From Candidatus Colenecus caballi (GTDB taxonomy: Bacteria > Bacteroidota > Bacteroidia > Bacteroidales > Bacteroidaceae): 49,786 nucleotides of DNA. Below the pieces are notes generated by a model. It saw only the letters and a list, made by a program, of their open reading frames with translations, did no database searches and had not been told where the DNA came from. The stretch lies in the NCBI GenBank assembly GCA_018065615.1, contig JAGHSY010000079.1, forward strand, positions 1-49,786. Reading direction: 5' to 3'. Position 1 is the stretch's first letter. Each line of letters starts with the position of its first letter. Of this stretch, positions 17,556 through 26,166 are shown piece by piece. The position numbers were made by a program, and so were the translations under genes.

Positions 17556-19346
17556 ATGGAAGAATTGAAGAATGTAGCTCCCCTGCAGGATTTTGACTGG
17601 GATGCATTTGAAAACGGAAATGCCAATGCCGGCATGACCAAGGAACAGCTTGAGCAGGCTTATGACAGCACCCTGAACAAGGTCGCTGACAACGAAGTCG
17701 TAATGGGCACCGTAACAGCCATCAACAAGCGTGAAGTTATCGTCAACATCGGTTACAAGTCAGACGGTATCATCCCCGTCAGCGAATTCCGCTACAACCC
17801 AGAACTCAAAGTCGGTGACGTAGTTGAGGTTTACATTGAGAACACAGAAAACAAGAAGGGACAGCTGCTTCTTTCACATAAGAGAGCACGTGAATCACGT
17901 TCATGGGATCGCGTAAACGAGGCTCTGGATTCACAGGAAATTGTAAAGGGTTACATCAAGTTCCGCACAAAGGGTGGTATGATTGTCGACGTATTCGGCA
18001 TCGAAGCCTTCCTTCCCGGTTCACAGATCGATGTCAAGCCCATCCGTGACTATGACGTATTCGTTGGCAAGACCATGGAATTCAAGGTCATCAAGATCAA
18101 CCAGGAATACCGCAACGTAGTCGTATCACACAAGGCTCTCATTGAAGAGGAACTTGAACAGCAGAAGAAGGAAATCATCAGCAAGCTCGAAAAGGGTCAG
18201 GTACTTGAAGGTACCGTCAAGAACATCACCTCTTACGGTGTATTCATCGACCTGGGCGGTGTTGACGGTCTCATCCATATCACAGACCTCAGCTGGGGCC
18301 GCGTAAGCGATCCTAAGGAAATCGTTGAACTTGACCAGAAGATCAACGTCGTTATCCTTGACTTTGATGACGAAAAGAAGCGTATCGCCCTCGGTCTGAA
18401 GCAGCTCACTCCGCACCCATGGGATTCTCTCGATTCAGAACTCAAGGTCGGTGACGTTGTCAAGGGTAAGGTTGTCGTCATGGCTGACTACGGTGCATTC
18501 ATCGAAATCGCTCCCGGTGTTGAAGGTCTCATCCACGTATCAGAAATGTCATGGAGCCAGCACCTGCGTTCAGCTCAGGACTTCATCAAGGTTGGAGATG
18601 AAGTTGAAGCTGTCATCCTGACACTTGACCGTAACGAAAGAAAGATGTCTCTGGGTATCAAGCAGCTCAAGCAGGATCCATGGGAGAACATCGAAGACAA
18701 GTACCCCGTCGGTTCAAAGCACACTGCAACCGTACGCAACTTCACCAACTTCGGTATCTTTGTAGAGATTGAAGAAGGTGTTGACGGTCTTATCCATATC
18801 AGCGACCTGAGCTGGACCAAGAAGGTAAAGCATCCGTCAGAATTCACAACAATCGGTGCTGCCATCGATGTACAGGTTCTTGAAATAGACAAGGAGAACC
18901 GTCGTCTCAGCCTTGGTCACAAGCAGCTGGAAGAGAATCCTTGGGACAACTATGAAGCTGTTTACACCGTTGATTCAATCCACGAAGGCAAGATCACAGA
19001 AATGATGGACAAGGGCGCAGTCATCTCTCTGGCAGAGGGTGTTGAAGGCTTCGCTACTCCAAAGCACCTTGTCAAGGAAGACGGTTCACAGGCTCAGCAG
19101 GGTGAGACTCTGCAGTTCAAGGTCATTGAATTCAACAAGGATTCAAAGCGCATCATCCTGTCACACAGCCGTATCTTTGAAGATATTGCCAAGGCTGAAG
19201 CCCGTGCTGAAAAGAAGGCAGCCCGCAAGGCAACTCCCAAGAAGGAAGAAGAAAAGCCGCTTATCCAGAACCAGGCAGCTTCCACCACTCTTGGTGACAT
19301 TGACGCTCTTGCAGCCCTGAAGGAGCAGCTTGAAAATGGCAAATAA
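17556..19346 (+). CDS. rpsA: 30S ribosomal protein S1
   Basis: A 596-residue protein with six S1 RNA-binding repeats, recognisable by strands such as GVFIDLGGVDGLIHITDLSW, GAFIEIAPGVEGLIHVSEMS and GIFVEIEEGVDGLIHISDLS, with a lysine-rich tail (KKAARKATPKKEEEKP). It binds mRNA on the small ribosomal subunit. Length is typical for Bacteroidota S1. It is a single-gene unit: own promoter, about 80-base leader, and a strong intrinsic terminator 27 bases after the stop. Confidence 0.97.
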   Translation: MEELKNVAPLQDFDWDAFENGNANAGMTKEQLEQAYDSTLNKVADNEVVMGTVTAINKREVIVNIGYKSDGIIPVSEFRYNPELKVGDVVEVYIENTENKKGQLLLSHKRARESRSWDRVNEALDSQEIVKGYIKFRTKGGMIVDVFGIEAFLPGSQIDVKPIRDYDVFVGKTMEFKVIKINQEYRNVVVSHKALIEEELEQQKKEIISKLEKGQVLEGTVKNITSYGVFIDLGGVDGLIHITDLSWGRVSDPKEIVELDQKINVVILDFDDEKKRIALGLKQLTPHPWDSLDSELKVGDVVKGKVVVMADYGAFIEIAPGVEGLIHVSEMSWSQHLRSAQDFIKVGDEVEAVILTLDRNERKMSLGIKQLKQDPWENIEDKYPVGSKHTATVRNFTNFGIFVEIEEGVDGLIHISDLSWTKKVKHPSEFTTIGAAIDVQVLEIDKENRRLSLGHKQLEENPWDNYEAVYTVDSIHEGKITEMMDKGAVISLAEGVEGFATPKHLVKEDGSQAQQGETLQFKVIEFNKDSKRIILSHSRIFEDIAKAEARAEKKAARKATPKKEEEKPLIQNQAASTTLGDIDALAALKEQLENGK

Positions 19347-19372
19347 GTGATTCACTATCACATTATTTAATA

Positions 19373-19402
19373 AAAGGACCGCATCTCGCGGTCCTTTTTT
19401 TT
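19373..19402 (+). terminator. Intrinsic terminator after rpsA
   Basis: Perfect 7-bp stem GGACCGC / GCGGTCC with loop ATCTC (19376-19394), followed by eight T. The T run leads directly into the rnz minus-7 box. Confidence 0.9.
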
Positions 19403-19403
19403 G

Positions 19404-19411
19404 TACTTTTG
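19404..19411 (+). promoter_or_regulatory. Minus-7 box of rnz
   Basis: TACTTTTG matches TAnnTTTG, one base after the rpsA terminator T run and 10 bases before the rnz ATG. The minus-33 region would lie within the terminator stem. Confidence 0.5.
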
Positions 19412-19421
19412 ATGCGGTCTT

Positions 19422-20336
19422 ATGGAAAAGTTCAGCGTCACCATTCTGGGCTGTGGTTCAGCCACTCCAAGCCCCAAGCACTACACATCATCCCAGGTTG
19501 TCGAAATGCGCGGCAAACTGTTCATGATAGATTGCGGTGAAGGAACACAGATCCAGCTAAGACGCTCACGCGTGGCATTTGCACGGATCAACCATATATT
19601 CATTTCACATCTTCACGGAGACCACTGTTTCGGACTTCTTGGAATGATTTCGTCATTCGCCCTGCTGGGACGCACTTCACCTCTTTATATACATGCGCCT
19701 CAGGAACTGTGGACAATACTGGAGCCCGAGCTTGCATTCTACTGCAAGGACATCGAATTCAATGTGGAATTCCAGGGATTTGCCCCCAGTGCTGTCAGTG
19801 TCATTTATGAAGACCGCTCGTTGACAGTATCCACCATTCCCTTGAAGCACCGTGTTCCGTGCGCAGGTTTCCTTTTCCGTGAAAAACCGACAGCAGATCA
19901 TCTTGACCGTGCTGCCGCCGACTTCTATGGAGTTCCCCAGTGGGACTACGCACGCATAAAGAACGGAGGAGACTTCACCACATCGGACGGTACTGTAATT
20001 CCTCACGACAGGCTGACAAAGCCGGCCGGAACTGTCCGCAGTTACGCGTACTGCTGTGACACTGCATTCAATCCTTCAATGTTCCAGCAGATATCCGGTG
20101 TCAGTGCCATATATCATGACTGCACCTACCGGCAGGACGATGCCGACAGAGCAGAAAAGCATTTTCACAGCACTACGGCCGATGCCGCACGCAGTGCTCT
20201 GGAAACAGGTGCAGGCAAACTCATTCTCGGACATTTTTCAGCCCGCTACACTGATGAAAACATGCTTCTGGAAGAGGCATGCAGCATATTTCCGGCAACT
20301 GTTCTGGCCAAAGAAAATCTGACAGTAGATATCTGA
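19422..20336 (+). CDS. rnz: Ribonuclease Z
   Basis: A 304-residue metallo-beta-lactamase-fold enzyme. The zinc motif SHLHGDH is at residues 62-68, the N-terminus LGCGSATPSPKHYTSSQ is typical of RNase Z, and further ligands are seen in YAYCCDTAF and GHFSARY. It trims the 3' ends of tRNA precursors in the cytoplasm. It is first of a probable operon: the sigma factor gene starts one base after its stop. Confidence 0.95.
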   Translation: MEKFSVTILGCGSATPSPKHYTSSQVVEMRGKLFMIDCGEGTQIQLRRSRVAFARINHIFISHLHGDHCFGLLGMISSFALLGRTSPLYIHAPQELWTILEPELAFYCKDIEFNVEFQGFAPSAVSVIYEDRSLTVSTIPLKHRVPCAGFLFREKPTADHLDRAAADFYGVPQWDYARIKNGGDFTTSDGTVIPHDRLTKPAGTVRSYAYCCDTAFNPSMFQQISGVSAIYHDCTYRQDDADRAEKHFHSTTADAARSALETGAGKLILGHFSARYTDENMLLEEACSIFPATVLAKENLTVDI

Positions 20337-20337
20337 T

Positions 20338-20901
20338 ATGGCAGGAATGATGGCATATGACGAACAGCGCATACTGGAAATGCTTCGGGATGATGAAGTG
20401 TCCAGGAGGCGGGCCTTTGAAGCCATAGTCCGCAATTTCAGCGAACCCCTGTACTGGCAGATCCGTCACATGGTCCTGTCTCATGATGATGCCAATGACA
20501 TTCTGCAGAACACTTTCGTCAAAGCATGGACCAACATTGAATCATTTATGGGCTATTCACGCATTTCCACATGGCTCTACCGGATAGCCGTCAATGAAAC
20601 TCTCACCTTCCTGAACAGGCAGAAAATGACTGTATCAATTGATACCGGTGCCGATGAACAGAATATATGTGACACGCTTGAAAGCGACCCGTACTTTGAC
20701 GGTGACGAAACGGAGGCCCAACTTCAGGCGGCCATTGCCACACTGCCGGACAAGCAGAGGCTGGTCTTCAACATGAAGTATTTCAATGAAATGAAATATG
20801 AGGAAATGTCTGATATTCTAGGAACAAGCGTAGGAGCCCTCAAGGCATCCTTTCATATTGCCGTCAGGAAAATTGAAGACTATTTCAACAGAAACGATTA
20901 A
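20338..20901 (+). CDS. ECF-type RNA polymerase sigma factor
   Basis: A 187-residue sigma-70 family protein with only regions 2 and 4. Region 2 is seen in SHDDANDILQNTFVKAWTNI and STWLYRIAVNETLTFLNRQ, region 4 in LPDKQRLVFNMKYFNEMKYE and GTSVGALKASFHIAVRKI. It would direct polymerase to envelope-stress-type promoters. The next two genes encode a single-pass membrane protein and a CpxP-like periplasmic protein, a usual Bacteroidota set, which suggests control by a membrane anti-sigma factor. Confidence 0.93.
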   Translation: MAGMMAYDEQRILEMLRDDEVSRRRAFEAIVRNFSEPLYWQIRHMVLSHDDANDILQNTFVKAWTNIESFMGYSRISTWLYRIAVNETLTFLNRQKMTVSIDTGADEQNICDTLESDPYFDGDETEAQLQAAIATLPDKQRLVFNMKYFNEMKYEEMSDILGTSVGALKASFHIAVRKIEDYFNRND

Positions 20902-20933
20902 ACCATTTATTCCTTCAATTGTCAAAACAACGA

Positions 20934-21299
20934 ATGGAAAAGGAACGTAACATATTGGACAAGTGCGCAGGACGTGAACCGTTCTCAGTTCCGGACGGAT
21001 ACTTTGCCGGTCTGACAGACAGCATCATGTCCTCACTGCCACAACCGGAAAATGACAATAATGCAGTGGTTGTGACCCCATGGATGCGTCTCAGACCATA
21101 TTTATATATGGCTGCAGCTTTTGCCGGAATGTTCTTCTGCCTGAAATGGGCGGCAGGTCTGAATACGTCCAATCAGACCGATGTCGCACAGACTCAGGAA
21201 ACGACAATCTATTCCGATGAATACATTGATTCATTCCTGGAAACTGCAATGATTGATGACTACACACTCTACTATTCCTTCGTTGACGCAGCCAACTGA
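20934..21299 (+). CDS. Predicted single-pass membrane anti-sigma factor
   Basis: A 121-residue protein. I choose ATG 20934 (MEKERNILDKC) over a TTG at 20919. The cytoplasmic part has FSVPDGYFAGLTDSIMSSLP, a motif common in small proteins encoded after ECF sigma genes in this phylum. One transmembrane helix (YLYMAAAFAGMFFCLKWAAG) lies near residues 60-78, and an acidic periplasmic tail follows. No zinc-binding HxxxCxxC motif is present, so the anti-sigma role comes from its position and topology. Confidence 0.72.
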   Translation: MEKERNILDKCAGREPFSVPDGYFAGLTDSIMSSLPQPENDNNAVVVTPWMRLRPYLYMAAAFAGMFFCLKWAAGLNTSNQTDVAQTQETTIYSDEYIDSFLETAMIDDYTLYYSFVDAAN

Positions 21300-21301
21300 T
21301 T

Positions 21302-21880
21302 ATGAAAAAGTCCATTCTCTTTACCGTATGCCTCATGTTGTTCCTCGGAGCAAACGCACAGACACCCCAGCGCCAAGGTTGGGGACAGAGGAATCAGCAG
21401 CAACAGAATGCGCCCAAGCGCAGTGGAGAGTTTTCTGCTGCAGAATACTGGACTCATCAGACAGAATTCCTTACCAAAGCTGCAGACCTTTCAGAAGAGG
21501 AAGCAAAGGCCTTCTTCCCCGTTTACGGTGAACTGCAGCATCAGAAACGCGAACTTAACCGCAACCTGCGTCAGCAGCTCCGTCAGGCAGGTCCTGAAAT
21601 GAATGAAGAACAGAGTACCAAGGCCATTGACGCCATGGCAGACAATAAGATAAAAATAGCGGAACTGGAAAAGGAATATCTGGCCAAGTTCAAAAAGATT
21701 CTTCCTGCTTCAAAGATCAGAAAGGTACTGGACGCAGAAGAACAGTTCAACAGTCAGATGCTGAAAGACATCCAACAATCCCGCGGGCACCAATTCCAAC
21801 AAAATCAGCAAAGGCCGATGCAACCGCAGCTCGGTCCTGCTCCCAGCCAGCCAACCAAGCAGGGAACAGAAAAGAAATGA
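21302..21880 (+). CDS. CpxP/Spy-like periplasmic protein
   Basis: A 192-residue secreted protein with signal peptide (MKKSILFTVCLMLFLGANA) and a helical, charged core (LTKAADLSEEEAKAFFPVYG, then long Gln/Glu/Lys helices) resembling CpxP/Spy stress chaperones. The C-terminus is Gln/Pro-rich and disordered. It starts 2 bases after the anti-sigma gene. Its stop codon lies inside the terminator hairpin. It probably acts as a sensor or chaperone in the sigma-factor pathway (inference). Confidence 0.75.
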   Translation: MKKSILFTVCLMLFLGANAQTPQRQGWGQRNQQQQNAPKRSGEFSAAEYWTHQTEFLTKAADLSEEEAKAFFPVYGELQHQKRELNRNLRQQLRQAGPEMNEEQSTKAIDAMADNKIKIAELEKEYLAKFKKILPASKIRKVLDAEEQFNSQMLKDIQQSRGHQFQQNQQRPMQPQLGPAPSQPTKQGTEKK

Positions 21881-21903
21881 ACGGCAACACCGTTCATTTT
21901 TTT
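21877..21903 (+). terminator. Intrinsic terminator after the CpxP-like gene
   Basis: Perfect 8-bp stem ATGAACGG / CCGTTCAT with loop CAACA, followed by a T run. The stem begins inside the stop codon of the CpxP-like gene. Confidence 0.85.
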
Positions 21904-21906
21904 ATT

Positions 21907-21914
21907 TATTTTTG
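21907..21914 (+). promoter_or_regulatory. Minus-7 box of crcB
   Basis: TATTTTTG, exact TAnnTTTG match, starting 3 bases after the terminator T run and ending 7 bases before the crcB ATG. A leaderless transcript is likely. No fluoride riboswitch can fit. Confidence 0.5.
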
Positions 21915-21921
21915 CAGCACT

Positions 21922-22284
21922 ATGATACGGAACATTCTCCTGGTAGGATTGGGCGGTGCCACCGGCGCCATGCTGCGTTACGGCATTACCCTGCTGTTCA
22001 ATTTCATGCACTGGTCCACCAACATTTGTACACTGCTCACCAACATGACAGGTTCTTTCGTCATGGGTATGCTGGTCAGCCGCTTTGAACAAAGTCCGCT
22101 CCTGCTTCTTGCAACAGTAGGCATCTGCGGCGGCTTTACCACCTTCAGCACATTTTCCATGCAGTCAGTCACATTAATGCAGCAGGGCCGCTATGGAACA
22201 GCAGCCCTGTATATGCTTGGAACAATGGTTCTTTGTGTCGGTTTTGCAGCCCTCGGATGTATGGCTGCAAAACAGCCCAACTGA
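21922..22284 (+). CDS. crcB: Fluoride channel CrcB/Fluc
   Basis: A 120-residue membrane protein with four hydrophobic helices. Diagnostic motifs: LGGATGAMLRYG near the N-terminus, NMTGSFVMG (channel Asn) and GICGGFTTFSTFSMQS (phenylalanine box). It forms a dual-topology dimer exporting fluoride. I use ATG 21922 because the upstream in-frame ATG at 21877 lies inside the previous gene's terminator. Its stop TGA directly abuts the stop of the convergent serine hydrolase gene. Confidence 0.95.
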   Translation: MIRNILLVGLGGATGAMLRYGITLLFNFMHWSTNICTLLTNMTGSFVMGMLVSRFEQSPLLLLATVGICGGFTTFSTFSMQSVTLMQQGRYGTAALYMLGTMVLCVGFAALGCMAAKQPN

Positions 22285-23340
22285 TTACAGCACCGGAATC
22301 AGGTACTTCCAGATAATGTCCATGTACGGCTGGTACTGGTTTGAATCGGTCGTAAGCACAAGTACGGCGTCCTTTTCCGGGAACACCATAATGTACTGGC
22401 CGTTGGCGCCGTCAGCACGGTAACCGCCGTCACTGCAAATCCACATCTGGTAGCAGTAGCCCTTTGCCCATTCATTGTTGTCTTTCGTTATTCCCAGACG
22501 CGGCATATCCTCAAGGCGCGTACCGGCAGGACCGGACTCGACCTTATATGTGGTCATCTCCTTTACCCAGTCCGATGGAATTACCTGTTTTCCGTTCCAC
22601 TTTCCGCCCTGCAGCAGGCACTGGCCCATGCGTGCCATGTCCTCAGTCTTGAGGTGAAGTCCCCAGCCTCCGCAGCTTATGCCCTGGACATCGTCCCATT
22701 CAGGTTTCTGAATGCCCAGAGGCTGCCAGAGACGTGAGTCAAGCCAGTCGTTCATGACCTGGCCTGTCAGTTTTGTTATGATGGCTGACAGCATGTAGGT
22801 ACCGACTGAATTGTAGACGAAATATGAACCAGGAGTATGTGTCACCGGAAATTCCAGGAATCCGCGCACCCAGTCATCGGACTGGAACGTATTGAAATTG
22901 ATTGCCACATCATGACCGCATGTCATGGTCAGCAGATCACGGACCGTAATGGCGGCAAGATTGTCGCTGACCTGGGCCGGCAGTTTGTCAGGAAAGAAGG
23001 ATACCAGCTTGTCATCAAGTGTCAGAAGGCCTTCCTCAATGGCAAAGCCTATTGCCGTAGCAGTGAAAGTCTTGCTTACGGACCACATGGTATGCGGTTT
23101 TTCTGCTGACTCGCCGTTATACCAGCGTTCTTCAACCACCTTGCCGTGCTTGAGCACCATAATACTGTGCAATGTTATATGGTCACGGCCCTGGGGAACC
23201 GTCTCTGTAGCCTCATGGAAGGCATCGACGGCGGCTGTAAGTTCTGCACTTGCCTTTCCGCGCGGAAGGGCGTCTGACTGTGGCTGGCATCCTGCCAGAA
23301 CGGCTGCAACTGCAAGCAGCAGCAAAATGACTTTCTTCAT
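22285..23340 (-). CDS. Serine hydrolase lipoprotein, class C beta-lactamase family
   Basis: A 351-residue lipoprotein with lipobox VLAGC (Cys 18). Catalytic SxxK is seen in MWSVSKTFTATAIG, and YxN in FVYNSVGTYMLSA. The C-terminal part has DGGYRADGANGQYIMVFPEK in place of a standard KTG box. The family includes esterases, DD-peptidases and beta-lactamases; the lipid anchor and lack of a neighbouring AmpR suggest a periplasmic esterase or peptidase rather than resistance. It is the last gene of a leftward run starting at valS, 11 bases after the helicase. Confidence 0.88.
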   Translation of the reverse strand: MKKVILLLLAVAAVLAGCQPQSDALPRGKASAELTAAVDAFHEATETVPQGRDHITLHSIMVLKHGKVVEERWYNGESAEKPHTMWSVSKTFTATAIGFAIEEGLLTLDDKLVSFFPDKLPAQVSDNLAAITVRDLLTMTCGHDVAINFNTFQSDDWVRGFLEFPVTHTPGSYFVYNSVGTYMLSAIITKLTGQVMNDWLDSRLWQPLGIQKPEWDDVQGISCGGWGLHLKTEDMARMGQCLLQGGKWNGKQVIPSDWVKEMTTYKVESGPAGTRLEDMPRLGITKDNNEWAKGYCYQMWICSDGGYRADGANGQYIMVFPEKDAVLVLTTDSNQYQPYMDIIWKYLIPVL

Positions 23341-23351
23341 ATCTGTTGGAA

Positions 23352-25250
23352 CTATCTGCGACCTTTCTTTTTAGGCTTGCCCTGATCGGCATTCCGGCCG
23401 GCACCGCGGCGGGCTTTGGGCTTTCCTTCATTTCCGCGGAAGAACTGGCGCCAGTCACCGGTATCGAAATCATCGGTCCAATAGTCATCATGACGCTCCT
23501 TGACTTTCGGGGCGCGCTGCGGGGCATGCTTGTATTCCTTTTCCTTCTTTTCCGGCTTTGCCTTGATTTCGGGTCTTTTGGGCTTGGCAGCTTCCTTTTT
23601 GACAGGTTTGTTCTCCGGTTTCTTTTCCCCCTGTGGTACCTGTGCAATCTCAACATGGACATCCCTGCCCTTATACTGTATGCCGTTCATACCGGCAACA
23701 ATCTCCTCGGCAAACTCTTCGGGGCATTCAAAGAACGAGAAATTGCGCATCAGGTCAATACGGCCCACATCAACACGACCGGGCACATTGCGGTTAAGCA
23801 TTTCAATGATATGGACAGGCTGGACATGGTCCATCTTGCCAATGTTTATGAAGAACCGGGCATATCCCTTCTGGGCGCGATGCTTCTCCTTCTTGCCGCG
23901 TTCGGCATCATCGGCATTCTCTGACGTTACCTCCTCAAGTTCCGGAGCATCCTGATAGTAGCGGACAAAACGCCCGAACTCACGGGTCACAATGCGCTTT
24001 ATGATGTCATTCTTGTCCATCCAGTCAAGACGGCGGAAAATGTCCGGCAGGAAGTCTGCAATCTGCTCTTCATCGACCTGTATGCGTTCCAGATCATCAA
24101 TCACCTTGAACAGCTGCTTCTCACATATCTTGCGGCCGGACGGCATCTCACCCTTCACGAATGACTTGCCAATAGCCTTCTCTATGAAACGTATCTTGCC
24201 CTTTTCCCTCAGATTGACAATAGAGATCGATGTTCCGGTCTTGCCGGCACGTCCTGTACGCCCGCTGCGGTGGGTATAGTTCTCAGTATCATCAGGAAGT
24301 CCGAAGTTGATGACATGCGTAAGGTCATCGACATCAAGTCCGCGGGCTGCCACATCGGTTGCCACCAGCAGCTGGAGCTTGCGCTTGCGGAACTTGTTCA
24401 TTGTAAGGTCACGCTGTGCCTGTGACAGGTCTCCGTGCAGGGCATCGGCATCATAGCCGTCCTGCATGAGTTTGTCTGCAATCTCCTGGGTCTCCAGACG
24501 GGTACGGCAGAAAATGATTGCATAAATTGACGGATAGTAGTCCACAATGCGCTTCAGGGCCAGATACTTGTCTTTGGCGTGGACCATGTAGTACACATGA
24601 TTTACGTTCTGAGCGCCTTCGTTGCGTGTACCTATGACTATCTCTTCCGCATTGTTCAGGTATTTCTTTGATATGGCCGATATCTCACTGCTCATGGTGG
24701 CCGAGAACATCAGCATCTGGCGTTCTGCCGGAACTGATGAAAGAATCTTCTCCAGGTCTTCAGAAAAACCCATGTTCAGCATTTCATCGGCCTCGTCAAG
24801 AATGACGGTACGTATGGTGTCAAGCATGACAACCCCGCGTTCCATCAGGTCAATAAGACGGCCGGGAGTGGCTACAATGATATGTGCGCCACGGCGGAAA
24901 TTGCGTATCTGGTTCTCTATTGACGAACCGCCGTACATTGGAATGACGTGCAGGCCTTCAATATAATGTGAAAAGTCAGCCAGGTCACTGGCAATCTGAA
25001 CGCACAGCTCACGTGTGGGACTCAGTATCAGGAACTGGGCATCACTGCTTGACGCGTCAGTCTGCTGTATCACCGGAATGCCGTAAGCGGCAGTCTTTCC
25101 TGTACCTGTCTGCGCCAGAGCAACCACGTCACCGTGGCCCTCAAGCAAATATGGAATCACTTTCTCCTGGACCGGCATAGGCTGCTCGAATCCAAGTTCC
25201 TCTACGGCTCTGAGTATCGGGTCCGATACCCCCAAGTCTTTGAATGTCAT
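23352..25250 (-). CDS. DEAD-box RNA helicase with DbpA-type RNA-binding domain
   Basis: A 632-residue helicase with all core motifs: AQTGTGKTAAYG (Walker A), PTRELCVQ, DEADEMLNMGF, SATMS, ATDVAARGLDVDDLTHVIN and HRSGRTGRAGKTG. Residues about 463-540 form a DbpA/CsdA-type RNA-binding domain (YARFFINIGKMDHVQP), followed by a Lys/Arg/Pro-rich tail. It probably acts in ribosome assembly or cold-shock RNA unwinding. It lies 22 bases after the coiled-coil protein gene and was probably transcribed from valS onward. Confidence 0.95.
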   Translation of the reverse strand: MTFKDLGVSDPILRAVEELGFEQPMPVQEKVIPYLLEGHGDVVALAQTGTGKTAAYGIPVIQQTDASSSDAQFLILSPTRELCVQIASDLADFSHYIEGLHVIPMYGGSSIENQIRNFRRGAHIIVATPGRLIDLMERGVVMLDTIRTVILDEADEMLNMGFSEDLEKILSSVPAERQMLMFSATMSSEISAISKKYLNNAEEIVIGTRNEGAQNVNHVYYMVHAKDKYLALKRIVDYYPSIYAIIFCRTRLETQEIADKLMQDGYDADALHGDLSQAQRDLTMNKFRKRKLQLLVATDVAARGLDVDDLTHVINFGLPDDTENYTHRSGRTGRAGKTGTSISIVNLREKGKIRFIEKAIGKSFVKGEMPSGRKICEKQLFKVIDDLERIQVDEEQIADFLPDIFRRLDWMDKNDIIKRIVTREFGRFVRYYQDAPELEEVTSENADDAERGKKEKHRAQKGYARFFINIGKMDHVQPVHIIEMLNRNVPGRVDVGRIDLMRNFSFFECPEEFAEEIVAGMNGIQYKGRDVHVEIAQVPQGEKKPENKPVKKEAAKPKRPEIKAKPEKKEKEYKHAPQRAPKVKERHDDYWTDDFDTGDWRQFFRGNEGKPKARRGAGRNADQGKPKKKGRR

Positions 25251-25272
25251 ATATGTTACACTCCTTATTGAA

Positions 25273-26166
25273 TCAATTCAGAGTCACGCTCTGTTCACCT
25301 ATCATAACACCGTCAACAAACAGATAGGCGTTGTAGGTACCGGCAGTGAGATACTCCTCAACATCCCAGTACATGGTCACTTCCTGCTGTTCTCCGGTGT
25401 ATTCTATGAATTTCTTGGCCGAATACTCCAGATCGACATTCTCATAGCGGAAAGTGTTGCCGGCATCCTTCATGAGCGGCTGGCCATCGGGCTTTGTAAT
25501 GCGCAGGTAAACCGTCTTCTCGCCGGTCTGAACGGTAATGTTCTTGACTATGGTGAAATTCACGACAAACTGTGTGACATTCTTGACCTTGGACTCCACC
25601 TTGCCGCGTTTGTTATTGGGTATGATGCTTATGGCGGCGGCATCAAGCTGTGAAGCCAGAGCCACCTTCTCTTCTGCAATCTGCTTCTCCACAGTCAGTT
25701 TGTCAACCTGTTTTGACACTTCCTGATACTGCTGGCGGACCTTGGTATTCTCTTTGGCCAGCTGCTTGTTGATCTGGTCAAGAGAGTCAATCTGCATTAC
25801 GTAATTGCGCATGACCGCACGGACAGTTGCCAGTTCCTTCTTCAGGCGGGTTATCTCAGCGGCATTGGTAGCCTTGGTCTGACGCAGTTCCTCCAGAAGC
25901 TGCTGTGTGCGCAACTTTTCCCTTTCCAGCTGTCGTGCAAGCGAATCATTTGACAGGTGCACCTGCATTTCATCATATTGGACCGCAAAACTGGAATATT
26001 CACTTTCCATCTCCTCCTTCTCAATCTCAAAAAGCTGGGTCATCTCTTCAATGTCCTGGTTGCTCTTCTTGAGTGAGAGGACAAGATACACGACAGCACC
26101 GGCCAGTGCAATAATGGCAATTACCGCAATGACCAGTCCTGACTTGCTGTTCTTCTTTTCTTCCAT
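25273..26166 (-). CDS. Membrane-anchored coiled-coil protein of unknown function
   Basis: A 297-residue protein with a short Lys-rich cytoplasmic start, one transmembrane helix (GLVIAVIAIIALAGAVVYLV), a long coiled coil rich in Glu/Gln/Lys heptads (about residues 35-180), and a beta-rich C-terminal domain (about 190-297: TVYLRITKPDGQPLMKDAG, YNAYLFVDGVMIGEQSVTL). I do not recognise a named family beyond a general Bacteroidota hypothetical. Its ATG is directly next to the valS stop, so translation is probably coupled. A scaffold or envelope role is inferred from topology. Confidence 0.75.
   Translation of the reverse strand: MEEKKNSKSGLVIAVIAIIALAGAVVYLVLSLKKSNQDIEEMTQLFEIEKEEMESEYSSFAVQYDEMQVHLSNDSLARQLEREKLRTQQLLEELRQTKATNAAEITRLKKELATVRAVMRNYVMQIDSLDQINKQLAKENTKVRQQYQEVSKQVDKLTVEKQIAEEKVALASQLDAAAISIIPNNKRGKVESKVKNVTQFVVNFTIVKNITVQTGEKTVYLRITKPDGQPLMKDAGNTFRYENVDLEYSAKKFIEYTGEQQEVTMYWDVEEYLTAGTYNAYLFVDGVMIGEQSVTLN

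Noticed and set aside
21877-21922. Fluoride riboswitch upstream of crcB
   Set aside because: Only about 20 bases lie between the terminator and the ATG, and they hold the promoter box.
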